From the NCBI RefSeq assembly GCF_019710635.1, contig NZ_JAIFZS010000006.1, positions 62,001 through 126,000 on the forward strand: a DNA stretch of 64,000 nucleotides, given 5' to 3'. Below the pieces are notes generated by a model that worked only from the letters and a program-made list of their open reading frames with translations, was not told where the DNA came from and made no database searches. Origin of the DNA: Mycolicibacterium xanthum (GTDB lineage Bacteria > Actinomycetota > Actinomycetes > Mycobacteriales > Mycobacteriaceae). Position 1 is the first letter of the stretch; every line of letters starts with the position of its first letter. This document shows, piece after piece, positions 53,438 to 63,980 of this stretch. The translations under genes and the position numbers were made by a program.

Positions 53438-53737
53438 CTACACACGATCGGCATGTCGGGTCTGCTGAAACTCGGTTTTCGGCCGGTGATGAATGTATCC
53501 GCGGGTGGGCAAATCCGGCCGGGGGTTGTCGCCGGTGAGTTCGGCGGCTCCGGCGGGCATCGTGTCCGTACCGACCCCGGCGAGCGTGTCGATGTCGCGG
53601 ACCGTGGCTTGCTGGAGGAACTCGGCCACCTCGGCGGCCGAGATGGTGTCGCGGTCCAGGCTCGCCTCGACACGGTCGAGCCCGAAGGTGACGAGCATCA
53701 GCATCCCGGGGATCAGCGCGACGAGCAACGACGACAC
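53438..53737 (-). CDS. Small single-helix membrane protein (Rv3675-like)
   Basis: 99 residues, GTG start. An N-terminal hydrophobic helix (SLLVALIPGMLMLVTFGL) precedes DRVEASLDRDTISAAEVAEFLQQA and an acidic-Pro tail. Position between crp and nth matches Rv3675 of M. tuberculosis (recalled). Function unknown. The start lies 104 bp before nth on the opposite strand. Confidence 0.75.
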   Translation of the reverse strand: MSSLLVALIPGMLMLVTFGLDRVEASLDRDTISAAEVAEFLQQATVRDIDTLAGVGTDTMPAGAAELTGDNPRPDLPTRGYIHHRPKTEFQQTRHADRV

Positions 53738-53841
53738 AAGGGTGAAGTAAACACGGCACAGATCTCAGCGCGATCACGATTGGCCGACGGTGGGAACCGG
53801 TCCGCGACCCGCGCCGTCGGCCCGCTCAGTAGGCTGTTCTG

Positions 53842-54597
53842 GTGAGCGTGGCGCGCAAGTCGGACCGCAAGTGGGAGCGCGAAACCCGGCTCGGACTGAT
53901 CCGGCGGGCCCGGCGGATGAACCGCACACTGGCACAGGCGTTCCCGCACGTCTACTGCGAACTGGACTTCACCGACCCGCTCGAGCTGACGGTCGCGACC
54001 ATCCTGTCCGCCCAGAGCACCGACAAACGGGTCAACCTGACCACTCCCGCGTTGTTCGCCAGGTACCGCACCGCGCTGGACTACGCGCGCGCCGACCGCG
54101 CCGGGCTCGAGGAGCTGATCCGGCCCACCGGGTTCTACCGCAACAAGGCCAACTCGCTGATCCGGCTGGGCCAGGAGCTGGTCGAGCGATTCGACGGCCA
54201 GGTGCCCGGCACGCTCGACGAACTGGTCACGCTGCCCGGAGTGGGCCGCAAGACCGCGAACGTGATCCTGGGTAACGCGTTCGGCGTCCCGGGCATCACC
54301 GTCGACACCCACTTCGGCCGGCTGGTTCGCCGCTGGCGCTGGACGGCGGAGGAGGATCCCGTCAAGGTCGAGTTCGCGGTCGGTGAGCTCATCGAGCGCA
54401 GCCAGTGGACCCTGCTCAGCCACCGGGTGATCTTCCACGGCCGCCGGGTGTGTCATGCCCGCAAACCGGCCTGCGGGGTGTGTGTCCTGGCCAGGGACTG
54501 CCCGTCGTTCGGGACCGGTCCGACCGATCCGTTGATCGCCGCACCGCTGGTCAAGGGGCCCGAAACCGAGCACCTGCTCGCGCTGGCCGGGCTGTAG
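53842..54597 (+). CDS. nth: Endonuclease III, base-excision DNA glycosylase/AP lyase
   Basis: 251 residues. Helix-hairpin-helix [18 protein letters not shown] with catalytic Lys, catalytic Asp in [10 protein letters not shown], and the 4Fe-4S loop Cys-x6-Cys-x2-Cys-x5-Cys ([17 protein letters not shown]). Removes oxidised pyrimidines. GTG 53842 or GTG 53848 as start. Begins a plus-strand run nth, TlpA-like, NUDIX, marP. Confidence 0.95.
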   Translation: MSVARKSDRKWERETRLGLIRRARRMNRTLAQAFPHVYCELDFTDPLELTVATILSAQSTDKRVNLTTPALFARYRTALDYARADRAGLEELIRPTGFYRNKANSLIRLGQELVERFDGQVPGTLDELVTLPGVGRKTANVILGNAFGVPGITVDTHFGRLVRRWRWTAEEDPVKVEFAVGELIERSQWTLLSHRVIFHGRRVCHARKPACGVCVLARDCPSFGTGPTDPLIAAPLVKGPETEHLLALAGL

Positions 54598-54606
54598 ACC
54601 CGGTTG

Positions 54607-55260
54607 ATGAGTGTCTCGGCCCGCTGGACCATCGCGGTGACGGTGGTGCTCATCGCGCTGGTGGCCGCGTTGTGGTCGGAGCTCGGCGACGATCCCGCCG
54701 CCACCGGGCCGACCTCGCTGCCGGGCAGCCCGAGCATGCGCGACCGGCGCGACAGCGACACCGCCGAAGCCCTGGCGGCACCCCGCGCCCGCGCCGACCT
54801 CGACCCGTGTCCCGGAGCCGGCGAGGGCCCCGGACCCGAGCGGCTTCGCGGCATCGTGCTCGAGTGTGCCGGTGACGGAACCCGGGTCGACGTCGCCCGG
54901 GCGCTGGCCGGCAAGCCGGTCGTGCTGAACCTGTGGGCCCACTGGTGTGGCCCGTGTGCCGACGAGCTGCCCGCAATGGCCGAGTACCAGCGCCGGGTCG
55001 GGCACGACGTCATGGTGGTGACGGTGCACCAGGACGAGAACGAGGCCGCGGCGTTGCTGCGCTTGGCGGAGCTGGGGGTGCACCTGCCCACCTTGCAGGA
55101 CGGCCGCAGGCTGATCGCCGCAGCGCTGCGCGTACCCAACGTCATGCCGGCCACGGTGGTGCTCCGTGCGGACGGTAGCGTTGCCGAGATCCTGCCGCGG
55201 TCGTTCGCGACTGCCGACGACATCGCCGCCGCGGTCGATCCCGAGATCGGAGCGACGTGA
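54607..55260 (+). CDS. Membrane-anchored TlpA/ResA-like thiol-disulfide protein (Rv3673c-like)
   Basis: 217 residues. N-terminal membrane anchor (ARWTIAVTVVLIALVAALWSEL), an extracytoplasmic linker with two further cysteines (LDPCPGAG, LECAGDG), and a thioredoxin domain with active site WAHWCGPCADELPAM and cis-Pro region NVMPATVVLR. Reduces or transfers disulfides outside the membrane. Start ATG 54607; TTG 54604 precedes it. Its TGA overlaps the NUDIX start. Confidence 0.9.
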   Translation: MSVSARWTIAVTVVLIALVAALWSELGDDPAATGPTSLPGSPSMRDRRDSDTAEALAAPRARADLDPCPGAGEGPGPERLRGIVLECAGDGTRVDVARALAGKPVVLNLWAHWCGPCADELPAMAEYQRRVGHDVMVVTVHQDENEAAALLRLAELGVHLPTLQDGRRLIAAALRVPNVMPATVVLRADGSVAEILPRSFATADDIAAAVDPEIGAT

Positions 55261-56054
55261 TGGGTGGCGAGCCGGGCTGGGAGGATCGGGTCGGTGACTT
55301 GACGCCCGATGCCGCCCCGCCGTGGCTGGTACCCCTGATCGGGCGCCCGGACGCGGTGAAGAACGCCTACCGCCGGCGGGTCCCCGCCGAGGTGCTCGCG
55401 GTGTTGACCGCCGCCAACACGTCGGCGGCGCTGGCGGGATCGCGGCGCGACGCCGCCGTGCTGGTGCTGTTCTCCGGGCCGTCCGGGGGCGTCGCAGGCA
55501 CGCTGCCGCCGGATGCCGACCTGCTCGTCACCGTGCGCTCGGCCACGCTGCGCCACCACGCCGGTCAGGCCGCCTTTCCCGGCGGCGCGGCCGATCCGGG
55601 CGATCGGGACCCCGTCCACACCGCGCTGCGGGAGGCCAACGAGGAGACCGGGATCGAGACCGGCCGGCTGCAGCCCCTGGCCACGCTGGAGCGCATGTTC
55701 ATCCCGCCGTCGGGCTTCCACGTCGTGCCGGTGCTCGCCTACTCGCCGGATCCCGGACCGGTGGCCGTGGTCGACGAATCGGAGACCGCGCACGTCGCGC
55801 GCGTTCCGGTGCGTGCGTTCGTCAACCCGGAGAACCGGATCATGGTGTACCGCCGCCAGAACACCCGCCGCACCGCGGGCCCGGCGTTCCTGCTCAACGA
55901 GATGCTGGTCTGGGGGTTCACCGGTCAGGTGATCGCGGCGATGCTGGACGTGGCCGGCTGGTCGACCTCCTGGGACACCGACCACGTGATGGAACTCGAC
56001 GACGCAATGGCGCTGCTCGACGGCCAGGGCAGCTACGGTGAAGCGCAACGATGA
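55260..56054 (+). CDS. NUDIX hydrolase, CoA pyrophosphatase-like (Rv3672c-like)
   Basis: 264 residues. Nudix box region HHAGQAAFPGGAADPGDRD then PVHTALREANEETGIETG, with REANEETG matching the RE-x2-EE-x-G core; the preceding FPGG and following LQPLATLERMFIPPSGFHVVPVL resemble CoA diphosphatases (UPF0035). N-terminal 100 residues form an extra helical part. Overlaps TlpA-like upstream and marP downstream by a few bases. Confidence 0.88.
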   Translation: MGGEPGWEDRVGDLTPDAAPPWLVPLIGRPDAVKNAYRRRVPAEVLAVLTAANTSAALAGSRRDAAVLVLFSGPSGGVAGTLPPDADLLVTVRSATLRHHAGQAAFPGGAADPGDRDPVHTALREANEETGIETGRLQPLATLERMFIPPSGFHVVPVLAYSPDPGPVAVVDESETAHVARVPVRAFVNPENRIMVYRRQNTRRTAGPAFLLNEMLVWGFTGQVIAAMLDVAGWSTSWDTDHVMELDDAMALLDGQGSYGEAQR

Positions 56055-57241
56055 CATCGTCACAGTGGCTGGACATAGCAATCCTCGGTGTGGCGCTGGT
56101 CGCTGCCGTCTCGGGCTGGCGATCGGGGGCACCGGGTTCCCTGCTGGCTCTGGTCGGCGTCGCGCTGGGAGCCGTCGCCGGTGTGCTGCTGGCCCCGCAC
56201 GTGGTCACTCACCTCAGCGGACCCCGCACAAAGCTGTTCATCACCTTGTTCCTGATCCTGGTGTTGGTGGTGGTCGGCGAGATCGCCGGTGTGGTGCTCG
56301 GCCGGGCGGTACGCGGGGCGATTCGTAACCCGGCGTTGCGGGTGGTCGACTCCGTCATCGGCGTGGCCTTGCAGCTGGTCCTGGTCCTCACCGCCGCATG
56401 GCTGCTGGGCACGGCGTTGAGTTCTTCGCCGCAACCCACGCTGGCCGCTGCGGTGCGTGATTCGAAGGTGATCGCCGAGGTCGATGCCGTCGCGCCGAGC
56501 TGGATGCGTACGGTGCCCAACCGGTTGTCGGCGCTGTGGGACAACGCCGGGCTGCACGACGTCCTCAAGCCGTTCGGCCCGACCCAGGTCGCCGCCGTCG
56601 ACGTCCCGGACGCCTCGCTGGCCACGTTGGCGGTCGTCGACGCGACCCGCCCCAGCGTGGTGAAGGTCCGAGGTGTCGCGTCGAGCTGCCAGAAGGTGCT
56701 GGAGGGCAGCGGCTTCGTGGTCGCGCCGAACCGGGTGATGTCCAACGCGCACGTCGTCGCCGGCTCGGAGAGCGTCACCGTCGAGGTCGACGGCCAGGAA
56801 TACCAGGCCGGGGTGGTCAGCTACGACCCCGACGCCGACATCTCGATCCTCGACGTGCCCAACCTGCCGTCGGCGCCGCTGCAGTTCGCCGACGGCGAGG
56901 CGCCGCCGGGTACCGACGGCATCGTCATGGGATATCCCGGCGGGGGAGTGTTCACCCCCACCCCGGCGCGGGTGCGCGAGGTCATCGAGCTCAACGGACC
57001 CGACATCTACCGCACGACCACGGTCACCCGCGAGGTGTACACCATCCGGGGCAGCGTGAAGCAGGGCAATTCGGGCGGCCCGATGATCAACCGCAACGGC
57101 AAGGTGCTCGGCGTGGTGTTCGGTGCCGCCGTCGACGACCCGGACACCGGGTTCGTGCTGACCGCCGAAGAGGTGGCCAGGCAGATGGCCAAGGTGGGCA
57201 ACGTCGACCGCGTCCCCACCGGCACCTGCATCAATCAGTGA
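56051..57241 (+). CDS. marP: Membrane serine protease MarP (acid resistance)
   Basis: 396 residues. Four N-terminal helices of the CvpA/colicin V production type (about 5-120), then a chymotrypsin-like periplasmic protease with triad His234 (SNAHVVAG), Asp263 (DPDADISIL) and Ser341 (KQGNSGGPM). Cys in ASSCQKVLEG and GTCINQ can form the regulatory disulfide known for the M. tuberculosis enzyme. MarP is needed for pH homeostasis in acid. Its 3' end overlaps the converging ephE gene by 11 bp. Confidence 0.95.
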   Translation: MTSSQWLDIAILGVALVAAVSGWRSGAPGSLLALVGVALGAVAGVLLAPHVVTHLSGPRTKLFITLFLILVLVVVGEIAGVVLGRAVRGAIRNPALRVVDSVIGVALQLVLVLTAAWLLGTALSSSPQPTLAAAVRDSKVIAEVDAVAPSWMRTVPNRLSALWDNAGLHDVLKPFGPTQVAAVDVPDASLATLAVVDATRPSVVKVRGVASSCQKVLEGSGFVVAPNRVMSNAHVVAGSESVTVEVDGQEYQAGVVSYDPDADISILDVPNLPSAPLQFADGEAPPGTDGIVMGYPGGGVFTPTPARVREVIELNGPDIYRTTTVTREVYTIRGSVKQGNSGGPMINRNGKVLGVVFGAAVDDPDTGFVLTAEEVARQMAKVGNVDRVPTGTCINQ

Positions 57242-58211
57242 CGGGGCGGTGGCGCGGGTAGACCTGCTGGAGGAAGCGCATCAGCTGTGCGTTGACCGTG
57301 TCCGGCGCCTCTTCGTGCCCGTAGTGCCCGGCCCCGTCGATCGACACGTAGCGGCCGTGCGGGGCGTAGTTCTGGGTCCGGTACACCGGGTCGGCGAGCA
57401 CGTATGGGTCGGCGTCGCCACGCAGATGCAGCACGGGTACCGACAGCGGCCGTTTCATCGATCGCATGAACCGGCGGCCCTCGCCGCGCAGCTGGCTGCG
57501 AACCGCCCAGCGCTGGTACTCCAGCGCCGAATGCGCCGCGGACGGGATCTGGATGGCCCGTCGCAGGTGCGGGATCGTCTCGGCGAAATCCGCACTGGCC
57601 TGCCATGCGCGGCCGGCACGGCTGCGCACCAGCCGTTCGAGCTCCTCGCCGTTGTGGTGGGTCAGGGCCCGTTCCGGCCACATCGGCAGCTGGTATCCCA
57701 GCATCGACGGCAACAGTGCCCGGCCCTGGTCCCGGCGGCGCAGCGCCGAGGCCCGCAGCGCGGCCGGGTGCGGTGAGCTGACCACCGCGATCGCGTTGAC
57801 CATCCGGGGGTGCAGCACCGAGGTGGCCCAGCAGACCAGACCGCCGTCGGCGTGGCCGACCAGCGTTGCGGTGTTGTGCCCGAGCGCCCGCACCAGCCCG
57901 GCGGTGTCCCCGGCCAGCGTCCAGCCGTCGTAGCCTCGGGGCGGCTTGTCGCTGGCTCCGTAGCCGCGCAGGTCGACGGCCACCACCCGGGCCCCGCTCA
58001 GACCCCTGAGCTGATGGCGCCAGGACCACCAGAACGACCCGAATCCGTGCAGCAGGATGACCAGCGGCCGGTCGGTGAGCGGTCTGGACCGGTCGTCGGC
58101 GCCCGTCCGGCGGTCGGCTTCGACGACGTGAAAGCGGATACCGTTGGCGTGCACATCGAGATGGCGCCACGGCCCGTCGATGCGCACGACCGACGGATCG
58201 GGTCGGGCCAT
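57231..58211 (-). CDS. ephE: Alpha/beta hydrolase, epoxide hydrolase EphE-like (Rv3670-like)
   Basis: 326 residues. Oxyanion HGFGSFWWSW, LRGYGASDKPPRGYDGW, nucleophile Asp in LVGHADGGLVCW, catalytic His in DGAGHYGHEEAPD; Asp as nucleophile separates it from serine esterases. Converts epoxides to diols; natural substrate unknown. Start ATG 58211 overlaps the stop of the upstream membrane gene. Convergent with marP. Confidence 0.88.
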   Translation of the reverse strand: MARPDPSVVRIDGPWRHLDVHANGIRFHVVEADRRTGADDRSRPLTDRPLVILLHGFGSFWWSWRHQLRGLSGARVVAVDLRGYGASDKPPRGYDGWTLAGDTAGLVRALGHNTATLVGHADGGLVCWATSVLHPRMVNAIAVVSSPHPAALRASALRRRDQGRALLPSMLGYQLPMWPERALTHHNGEELERLVRSRAGRAWQASADFAETIPHLRRAIQIPSAAHSALEYQRWAVRSQLRGEGRRFMRSMKRPLSVPVLHLRGDADPYVLADPVYRTQNYAPHGRYVSIDGAGHYGHEEAPDTVNAQLMRFLQQVYPRHRPVTD

Positions 58212-58768
58212 TACCAGCCGGACGGGTCGGCAGTCGCCTGCTTGGTGTCGGTCGTCGCGACGGCCCTGGACTTGGCGGCGGCCTTGTCGGCGCCGGCGGT
58301 GAAGGCCTCGGGGATCTCCTTGACCGACTCGATCGTCTGCTGCGGCCCGCGGATGCGGCGCACCTTCAGATAGCCGAACAACGCGAACACCGCGGTGACC
58401 ACGACCATGATCCCGAAAACGATCAGGAACGCGGCCCACCGCCACAGCCAGGTGTCGAGCAGCTCGGCGAGGAAGAAGAAGAAGAAAAACGTCGAGTAGA
58501 ACAGCACCACCAGCGCGAGGATGAAGAAGACGCTGCCGGTCAGGCCCTTCTTGACGTCACGGGTGATCTCGGCCTTGGCGAGTTCCACCTCTGCGCGCAC
58601 CAGCGTGGACACCTGGGTGGTGGCGTCCCTGACCAGATCCCCGATGGATGGATCCGGCTTCGGCGCGTGGGGATCCACCAGCGGTATCGAGGTCACGGTG
58701 GTCGGCACGCCGTTTCTGCGATCGCTCACGCCAAGCTTCCTTTTCGCCTCGGTGTCGGTCGCGTTCAT
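58211..58768 (-). CDS. Phage holin superfamily (DUF1469) membrane protein (Rv3669-like)
   Basis: 185 residues. Two helices around a Phe run (GSVFFILALVVLFYSTFFFFFF and AAFLIVFGIMVVVTAVFALFGYL) preceded by the DUF1469 segment VSTLVRAEVELAKAEITRDVKKG. Despite the family name it is a chromosomal actinobacterial envelope protein, not a phage gene. Co-translated with ephE. Confidence 0.85.
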   Translation of the reverse strand: MNATDTEAKRKLGVSDRRNGVPTTVTSIPLVDPHAPKPDPSIGDLVRDATTQVSTLVRAEVELAKAEITRDVKKGLTGSVFFILALVVLFYSTFFFFFFLAELLDTWLWRWAAFLIVFGIMVVVTAVFALFGYLKVRRIRGPQQTIESVKEIPEAFTAGADKAAAKSRAVATTDTKQATADPSGW

Positions 58769-58866
58769 GTTGCCACGTGGCGTCCCACGAAACGATTCCG
58801 GCCGACGATAGACTGTCGGGGTTTGTCGGGTAAGACGGGTCGGGCGCCTCGATTGGGGATTGACAC

Positions 58867-59571
58867 TTGAGGATCAGCGTGTGCCGCCCGATTCTTCGCG
58901 CCCTCGTCACGGCACTGACCGTTGTGTTCGTCGCGCCGGCGCTGCCCGCGAACGCACAGTACGCGGTGACGCTCGGCGGCGGCTCCGGACTCGTGATCGA
59001 TGGCGACACGCTGTGCACGTTGACCGCCATCGGCACCGACAGGCAGGGCAATCTGATCGGTTTCACCTCGGCGCACTGCGGCGGACCGGGGGCCCAGGTC
59101 GCCTCCGAGGCGGAGGAGAACGCCGGCGTGGTCGGCACCATGGTGGCCGGTAACGACTCGCTGGACTACGCGGTGATCCAGTTCGACCGCGGCAAGGTCC
59201 GGCCGGTCAACACCGTCGACGGTTTCCGCATCGACGGGCTCGGGCCCGACCCGAAGTTCGGCGACGTGGCGTGCAAGCTGGGCCGCACCACGGGCTACTC
59301 GTGTGGCGTCACCTGGGGGCCCGGTGAGGAGCCCGGCACCATCCTCAACCAGGTGTGCGGCGGGCCCGGCGACTCCGGCGCTCCGGTCACGGTGAACAAC
59401 CGCCTCATCGGGATGATCCACGGAGCGTTCTCCGAGAACCTGCCGACGTGCATCGTCAAGTTCATCCCGCTGCACACGCCGGCCGTCACGATGTCGATCA
59501 ACACACAGCTGGCGGATATCGCGGCCAAGGGCCGGCCCGGCAGCGGCTTCGTCCCGGTCGGCGCCGGCTGA
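58867..59571 (+). CDS. Secreted trypsin-like serine protease (Rv3668c-like)
   Basis: About 234 residues. Signal peptide ILRALVTALTVVFVAPALPANAQ, then an S1 domain with His in TSAHCGGPG, Asp in DSLDYAVIQFD, Ser in GPGDSGAPVTV; cysteines suggest disulfides (CTLTA/AHCGG, ACKLG/GYSCG). Start TTG 58867 or GTG 58879; no clear ribosome binding site. Its stop touches the first copy of a 26-bp repeat. Confidence 0.87.
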   Translation: MRISVCRPILRALVTALTVVFVAPALPANAQYAVTLGGGSGLVIDGDTLCTLTAIGTDRQGNLIGFTSAHCGGPGAQVASEAEENAGVVGTMVAGNDSLDYAVIQFDRGKVRPVNTVDGFRIDGLGPDPKFGDVACKLGRTTGYSCGVTWGPGEEPGTILNQVCGGPGDSGAPVTVNNRLIGMIHGAFSENLPTCIVKFIPLHTPAVTMSINTQLADIAAKGRPGSGFVPVGAG

Positions 59572-59629
59572 CCCGGCCGGCTGAGCCGGCGATCGGACCC
59601 GGCCGGCTGAGCCGGCGATCGGACCCGGC

Positions 59630-59630
<1 letters not shown>
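59571..59630. repeat. 26-bp tandem repeat, two copies plus 8 bp, between protease and acs 3' ends
   Basis: ACCCGGCCGGCTGAGCCGGCGATCGG (26 bp; first 20 shown: ACCCGGCCGGCTGAGCCGGC) at 59571-59596 and 59597-59622, with ACCCGGCC continuing to 59630. The unit contains the palindrome GCCGGCTGAGCCGGC, able to form hairpins and so to act as a terminator between these convergent genes. Confidence 0.92.
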
Positions 59631-61594
<1,964 letters not shown>

Positions 61595-61708
61595 GACTGT
61601 GAGGGTAGTCACCCAACGTTGCATTGAGGTTGGCAACTCACAACTGAGGCTGCGGGCGGCGCCAGATCCGCGACGAGCGGTGCCCGCCGGTCGGCTAGCG
61701 TGTCCGGC

Positions 61709-62491
61709 GTGACGGGCAGCAGGGCCGGCGACGCGGCGAATCGGGATCCGCTGGCCCCTTTGATGGCACTGGCCGGCGTCCAGCAGGCCGCCGACGATGC
61801 GCGCGAGGCGTTGGGCCGGGCGCACCGGCACCGCACCAACCTGCGCGGCTGGCCGAAGACGGCCGCCGAGGCCGCGGTGCGGGCGGCGCGGGCGTCCTCG
61901 GTGCTCGAGGGCGGCGGCCTGCAGTTCCCGCCCGCGGGCCCCGATGGCGACGGCGCCGATCCGGTGCTGGCGGGTGCGCTGCGGGTGGCCGACGCTCTCG
62001 AGGGTGGGGAAGGGGCGCTGGTCGGGGTGTGGCGGCGGGCGCCGCTGCAGGCGATCGCGCGGCTGCATGCGTTGGCCGCCGCAGACTTGGTGGCCGGCGA
62101 CGCGCTGGGCCGCCCGCGCGGGGACGTCGACACCGGCCGCAGGCTGGAATTGCTCGCCGATCTCGTCACCGGTGGCACCCGGGTACCGGCGCCGGTGCTG
62201 GCCGCGGTCGCGCACGGGGAGCTGCTGACGTTGCAGCCGTTCGGCACCGCCGACGGCGTGGTGGCCCGCGCGGTGTCGCGGTTGGTCACCATCGCCGGCG
62301 GTCTGGACCCGCACGGGCTCGGGGTCCCCGAGGTGCACTGGATGCGCCGCTCCGGCGACTATCGGGCGGCGGCGCAAGGCTTTGCCTCGGGCACTCCCGA
62401 CGGATTGGCGGCGTGGCTGGTGCTCAGCAGTGAAGCGCTGCACGCAGGCGCGCGGGAGGCCCTGGCCATCGCGCAGGCGATGTCGTCGTGA
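61709..62491 (+). CDS. Fic-fold-like protein with degenerate motif (Rv3662c-like)
   Basis: About 260 residues. The central part (LAAVAHGELLTLQPFGTADG then VVARAVSRLVTIAGGLDPHGLGVPEV) aligns by eye with the Fic catalytic region, but the canonical HPFxxGNGRxxR reads LQPFGTADGVVARA: His, Asn and first Arg are lost. It is therefore unlikely to AMPylate. An inhibitory-helix-like segment SSVLEGGGL precedes it. TAGCGT at 61696-61701, 7 bp before GTG 61709, fits a -10 box of a leaderless transcript and argues for this start over GTG 61700. Confidence 0.7.
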   Translation: MTGSRAGDAANRDPLAPLMALAGVQQAADDAREALGRAHRHRTNLRGWPKTAAEAAVRAARASSVLEGGGLQFPPAGPDGDGADPVLAGALRVADALEGGEGALVGVWRRAPLQAIARLHALAAADLVAGDALGRPRGDVDTGRRLELLADLVTGGTRVPAPVLAAVAHGELLTLQPFGTADGVVARAVSRLVTIAGGLDPHGLGVPEVHWMRRSGDYRAAAQGFASGTPDGLAAWLVLSSEALHAGAREALAIAQAMSS

Positions 62492-62557
62492 GGATCGCTG
62501 GGCGCGTCGCACAGCAACGCAAAGCGGGCGACGATCCGATGTGGTCTCAAGAACTGT

Positions 62558-62858
62558 TCCCAGCTGTTGAAACCGGCTCGGCTCGCCGCCCGCCAGCACG
62601 GATCTCCGGTTACCATGCGTGCATTCGGGGTTGCGTGGGTGGCCTCGGCGTCCTTACGAACCGTTACGTCTGAGACCCCACCCAAGAGGTCGTCATGTAC
62701 GTCCGGTTTTCGCAACTACGCAGGCCCGCAACGCTTCTGCCTATTCCGCGGCATGTGCTCCGCGTGGGTTCCGGGACCCGTGCCGGGGAGCCGAGGTCGG
62801 GAGAACGAACCTTCTCTTCCGGTTCGGCCTTGGCCTCACCCGGCTTCCGTGCTTCCTT
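62558..62858 (-). ncRNA. ms1: Ms1/MTS2823-type 6S-like small RNA (approximate ends)
   Basis: This interval between the Rv3662c-like and Rv3661-like genes has no credible protein gene, and in M. tuberculosis and M. smegmatis the same interval encodes the roughly 300-nt RNA MTS2823/Ms1, which binds core RNA polymerase in stationary phase. On the minus strand a Crp-type site and TAGTAC hexamer (62865-62860) mark a promoter; sequence near the start (GGGTGAGGCC) can pair with GGCCACCC near 62640, giving a closed rod, and CGGAAGAGAAGGTTCG/GTTCTCCCG forms an internal hairpin. Ends are estimates. Confidence 0.6.
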
Positions 62859-62865
62859 TGTACTA

Positions 62866-62881
62866 CGTGACCCCGATCACA
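62866..62881 (-). promoter_or_regulatory. Crp-type site TGTGA-N6-TCACG at the small RNA promoter
   Basis: Minus strand reads TGTGATCGGGGTCACG, matching the mycobacterial Crp consensus (TGTGA-N6-TCACA/G). It ends one base before the TAGTAC hexamer, so a bound protein would overlap the -35 region and probably repress or modulate the RNA promoter. crp is at 52661-53335. Confidence 0.6.
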
Positions 62882-62962
62882 GCAAGGGCTAAACGCGCTC
62901 CCGGCGTCGTTCCGAACCCGGATCGTTATCGACGCGCCTCAGCTACTGCCGGGTAGCTCGGG

Positions 62963-63820
62963 TCAGAACGCGAATCGGCGCAGTAGGGAGTAGGTGAGCG
63001 CACCCGCCGCCAAGGCGCTCACCCCGACCGCCGCCGAGGTGGCGACCGCAGCCGTCGACGGCGCAGGCAGCCGGTCGCGGAGCGACACCGGCTTGGAGAA
63101 CGTGCGCACCGGCCATCCGCGGGCGCCGGCCTCCTTGCGCAGCGCGCGGTCGGGGTTCACCACCGTCGGATGGCCCACGCTCAGCAGCATCGGTAGATCG
63201 GTGATCGAATCGGAGTAGGCGTAGCAATGCTCCAGCGCGTAACCCTCGCGGGCCGCCAGCGCCCGGATCGCCTCGGCCTTGCCCTCGCCGTAGCAGTAGA
63301 ACGCGATGTCGCCGGTGTACTTCCCGTTCTCGACGACCATCCGGGTCGCCATCGCGTGGGTGGCCCCCAGCGCACGGGCGATCGGCGCGACGATCTCCTC
63401 GCCGGAGGCCGATACCACGACGACGTCGCGGCCGCACAGTTTGTGATCGGCGATCAGTTCGGCGGCCTCCGCGAAGACCAGAGGGTTGACGATCTCGTGC
63501 AGGGTCTCACCGACGATCGACTTGACCTGTTCGACGTCCCACCCCGCGCACATGTTGGTGATGTACGAGCGCATCCGGTCCATCTGGTCGTGATCGGCAC
63601 CGGACATCAAGAACAGGAATTGCGCATAGCTCGACTTGAGAACTGCACGCCGATTGATTAGCCCCTGACTGAAGAAGGGTTTGCTGAAAGCCAATGTGCT
63701 GGATTTCGCGATCACGGTCTTGTCGAGATCGAAGAACGCAGCGGTGCGAATGGGACTGGCGACTGAATCGGGACCGTCGGCGGTGTGGCGAACCGCAGCC
63801 GCCGGGTCGGATGTGGTCAC
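62963..63820 (-). CDS. HAD-superfamily IB phosphatase, SerB-like (Rv3661-like)
   Basis: 285 residues, GTG 63820. Motif I FFDLDKTVIAKS (nucleophile Asp), motif II VVVSASGEE, motif III Lys in YGEGKAEAIRAL, motif IV YSDSITDLPML. The C-terminus has a hydrophobic segment (VATSAAVGVSALAAGALTYSLL), suggesting membrane association. Such proteins dephosphorylate phosphoserine or lysophosphatidic acid-like lipids. It converges on the small RNA region and is probably divergent from ssd outside the window. Confidence 0.87.
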   Translation of the reverse strand: MTTSDPAAAVRHTADGPDSVASPIRTAAFFDLDKTVIAKSSTLAFSKPFFSQGLINRRAVLKSSYAQFLFLMSGADHDQMDRMRSYITNMCAGWDVEQVKSIVGETLHEIVNPLVFAEAAELIADHKLCGRDVVVVSASGEEIVAPIARALGATHAMATRMVVENGKYTGDIAFYCYGEGKAEAIRALAAREGYALEHCYAYSDSITDLPMLLSVGHPTVVNPDRALRKEAGARGWPVRTFSKPVSLRDRLPAPSTAAVATSAAVGVSALAAGALTYSLLRRFAF

Positions 63821-63980
63821 CGCCCCAGCATAGAGCGACACCGCGTGACAAATTGCGACAGATCGTACAAATTGGCAGTTCACGCCACGTGTCGGTGACT
63901 GCAGCCTTTCCAGGTCGTGGCCGACTTGTTGCCGTCGTGGTACTTGCGCCGGCACTGTCTTGCGTGTGTATAGTGGGCAT

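Noticed and set aside
58211-58768. Phage holin as a sign of prophage
   Set aside because: The DUF1469 protein is a normal chromosomal actinobacterial gene beside ephE; no other phage gene is present.
62567-62956. 129-codon plus-strand frame in the Ms1 interval
   Set aside because: Antisense to the proposed RNA, irregular composition and no family; the interval is known to encode RNA in relatives.
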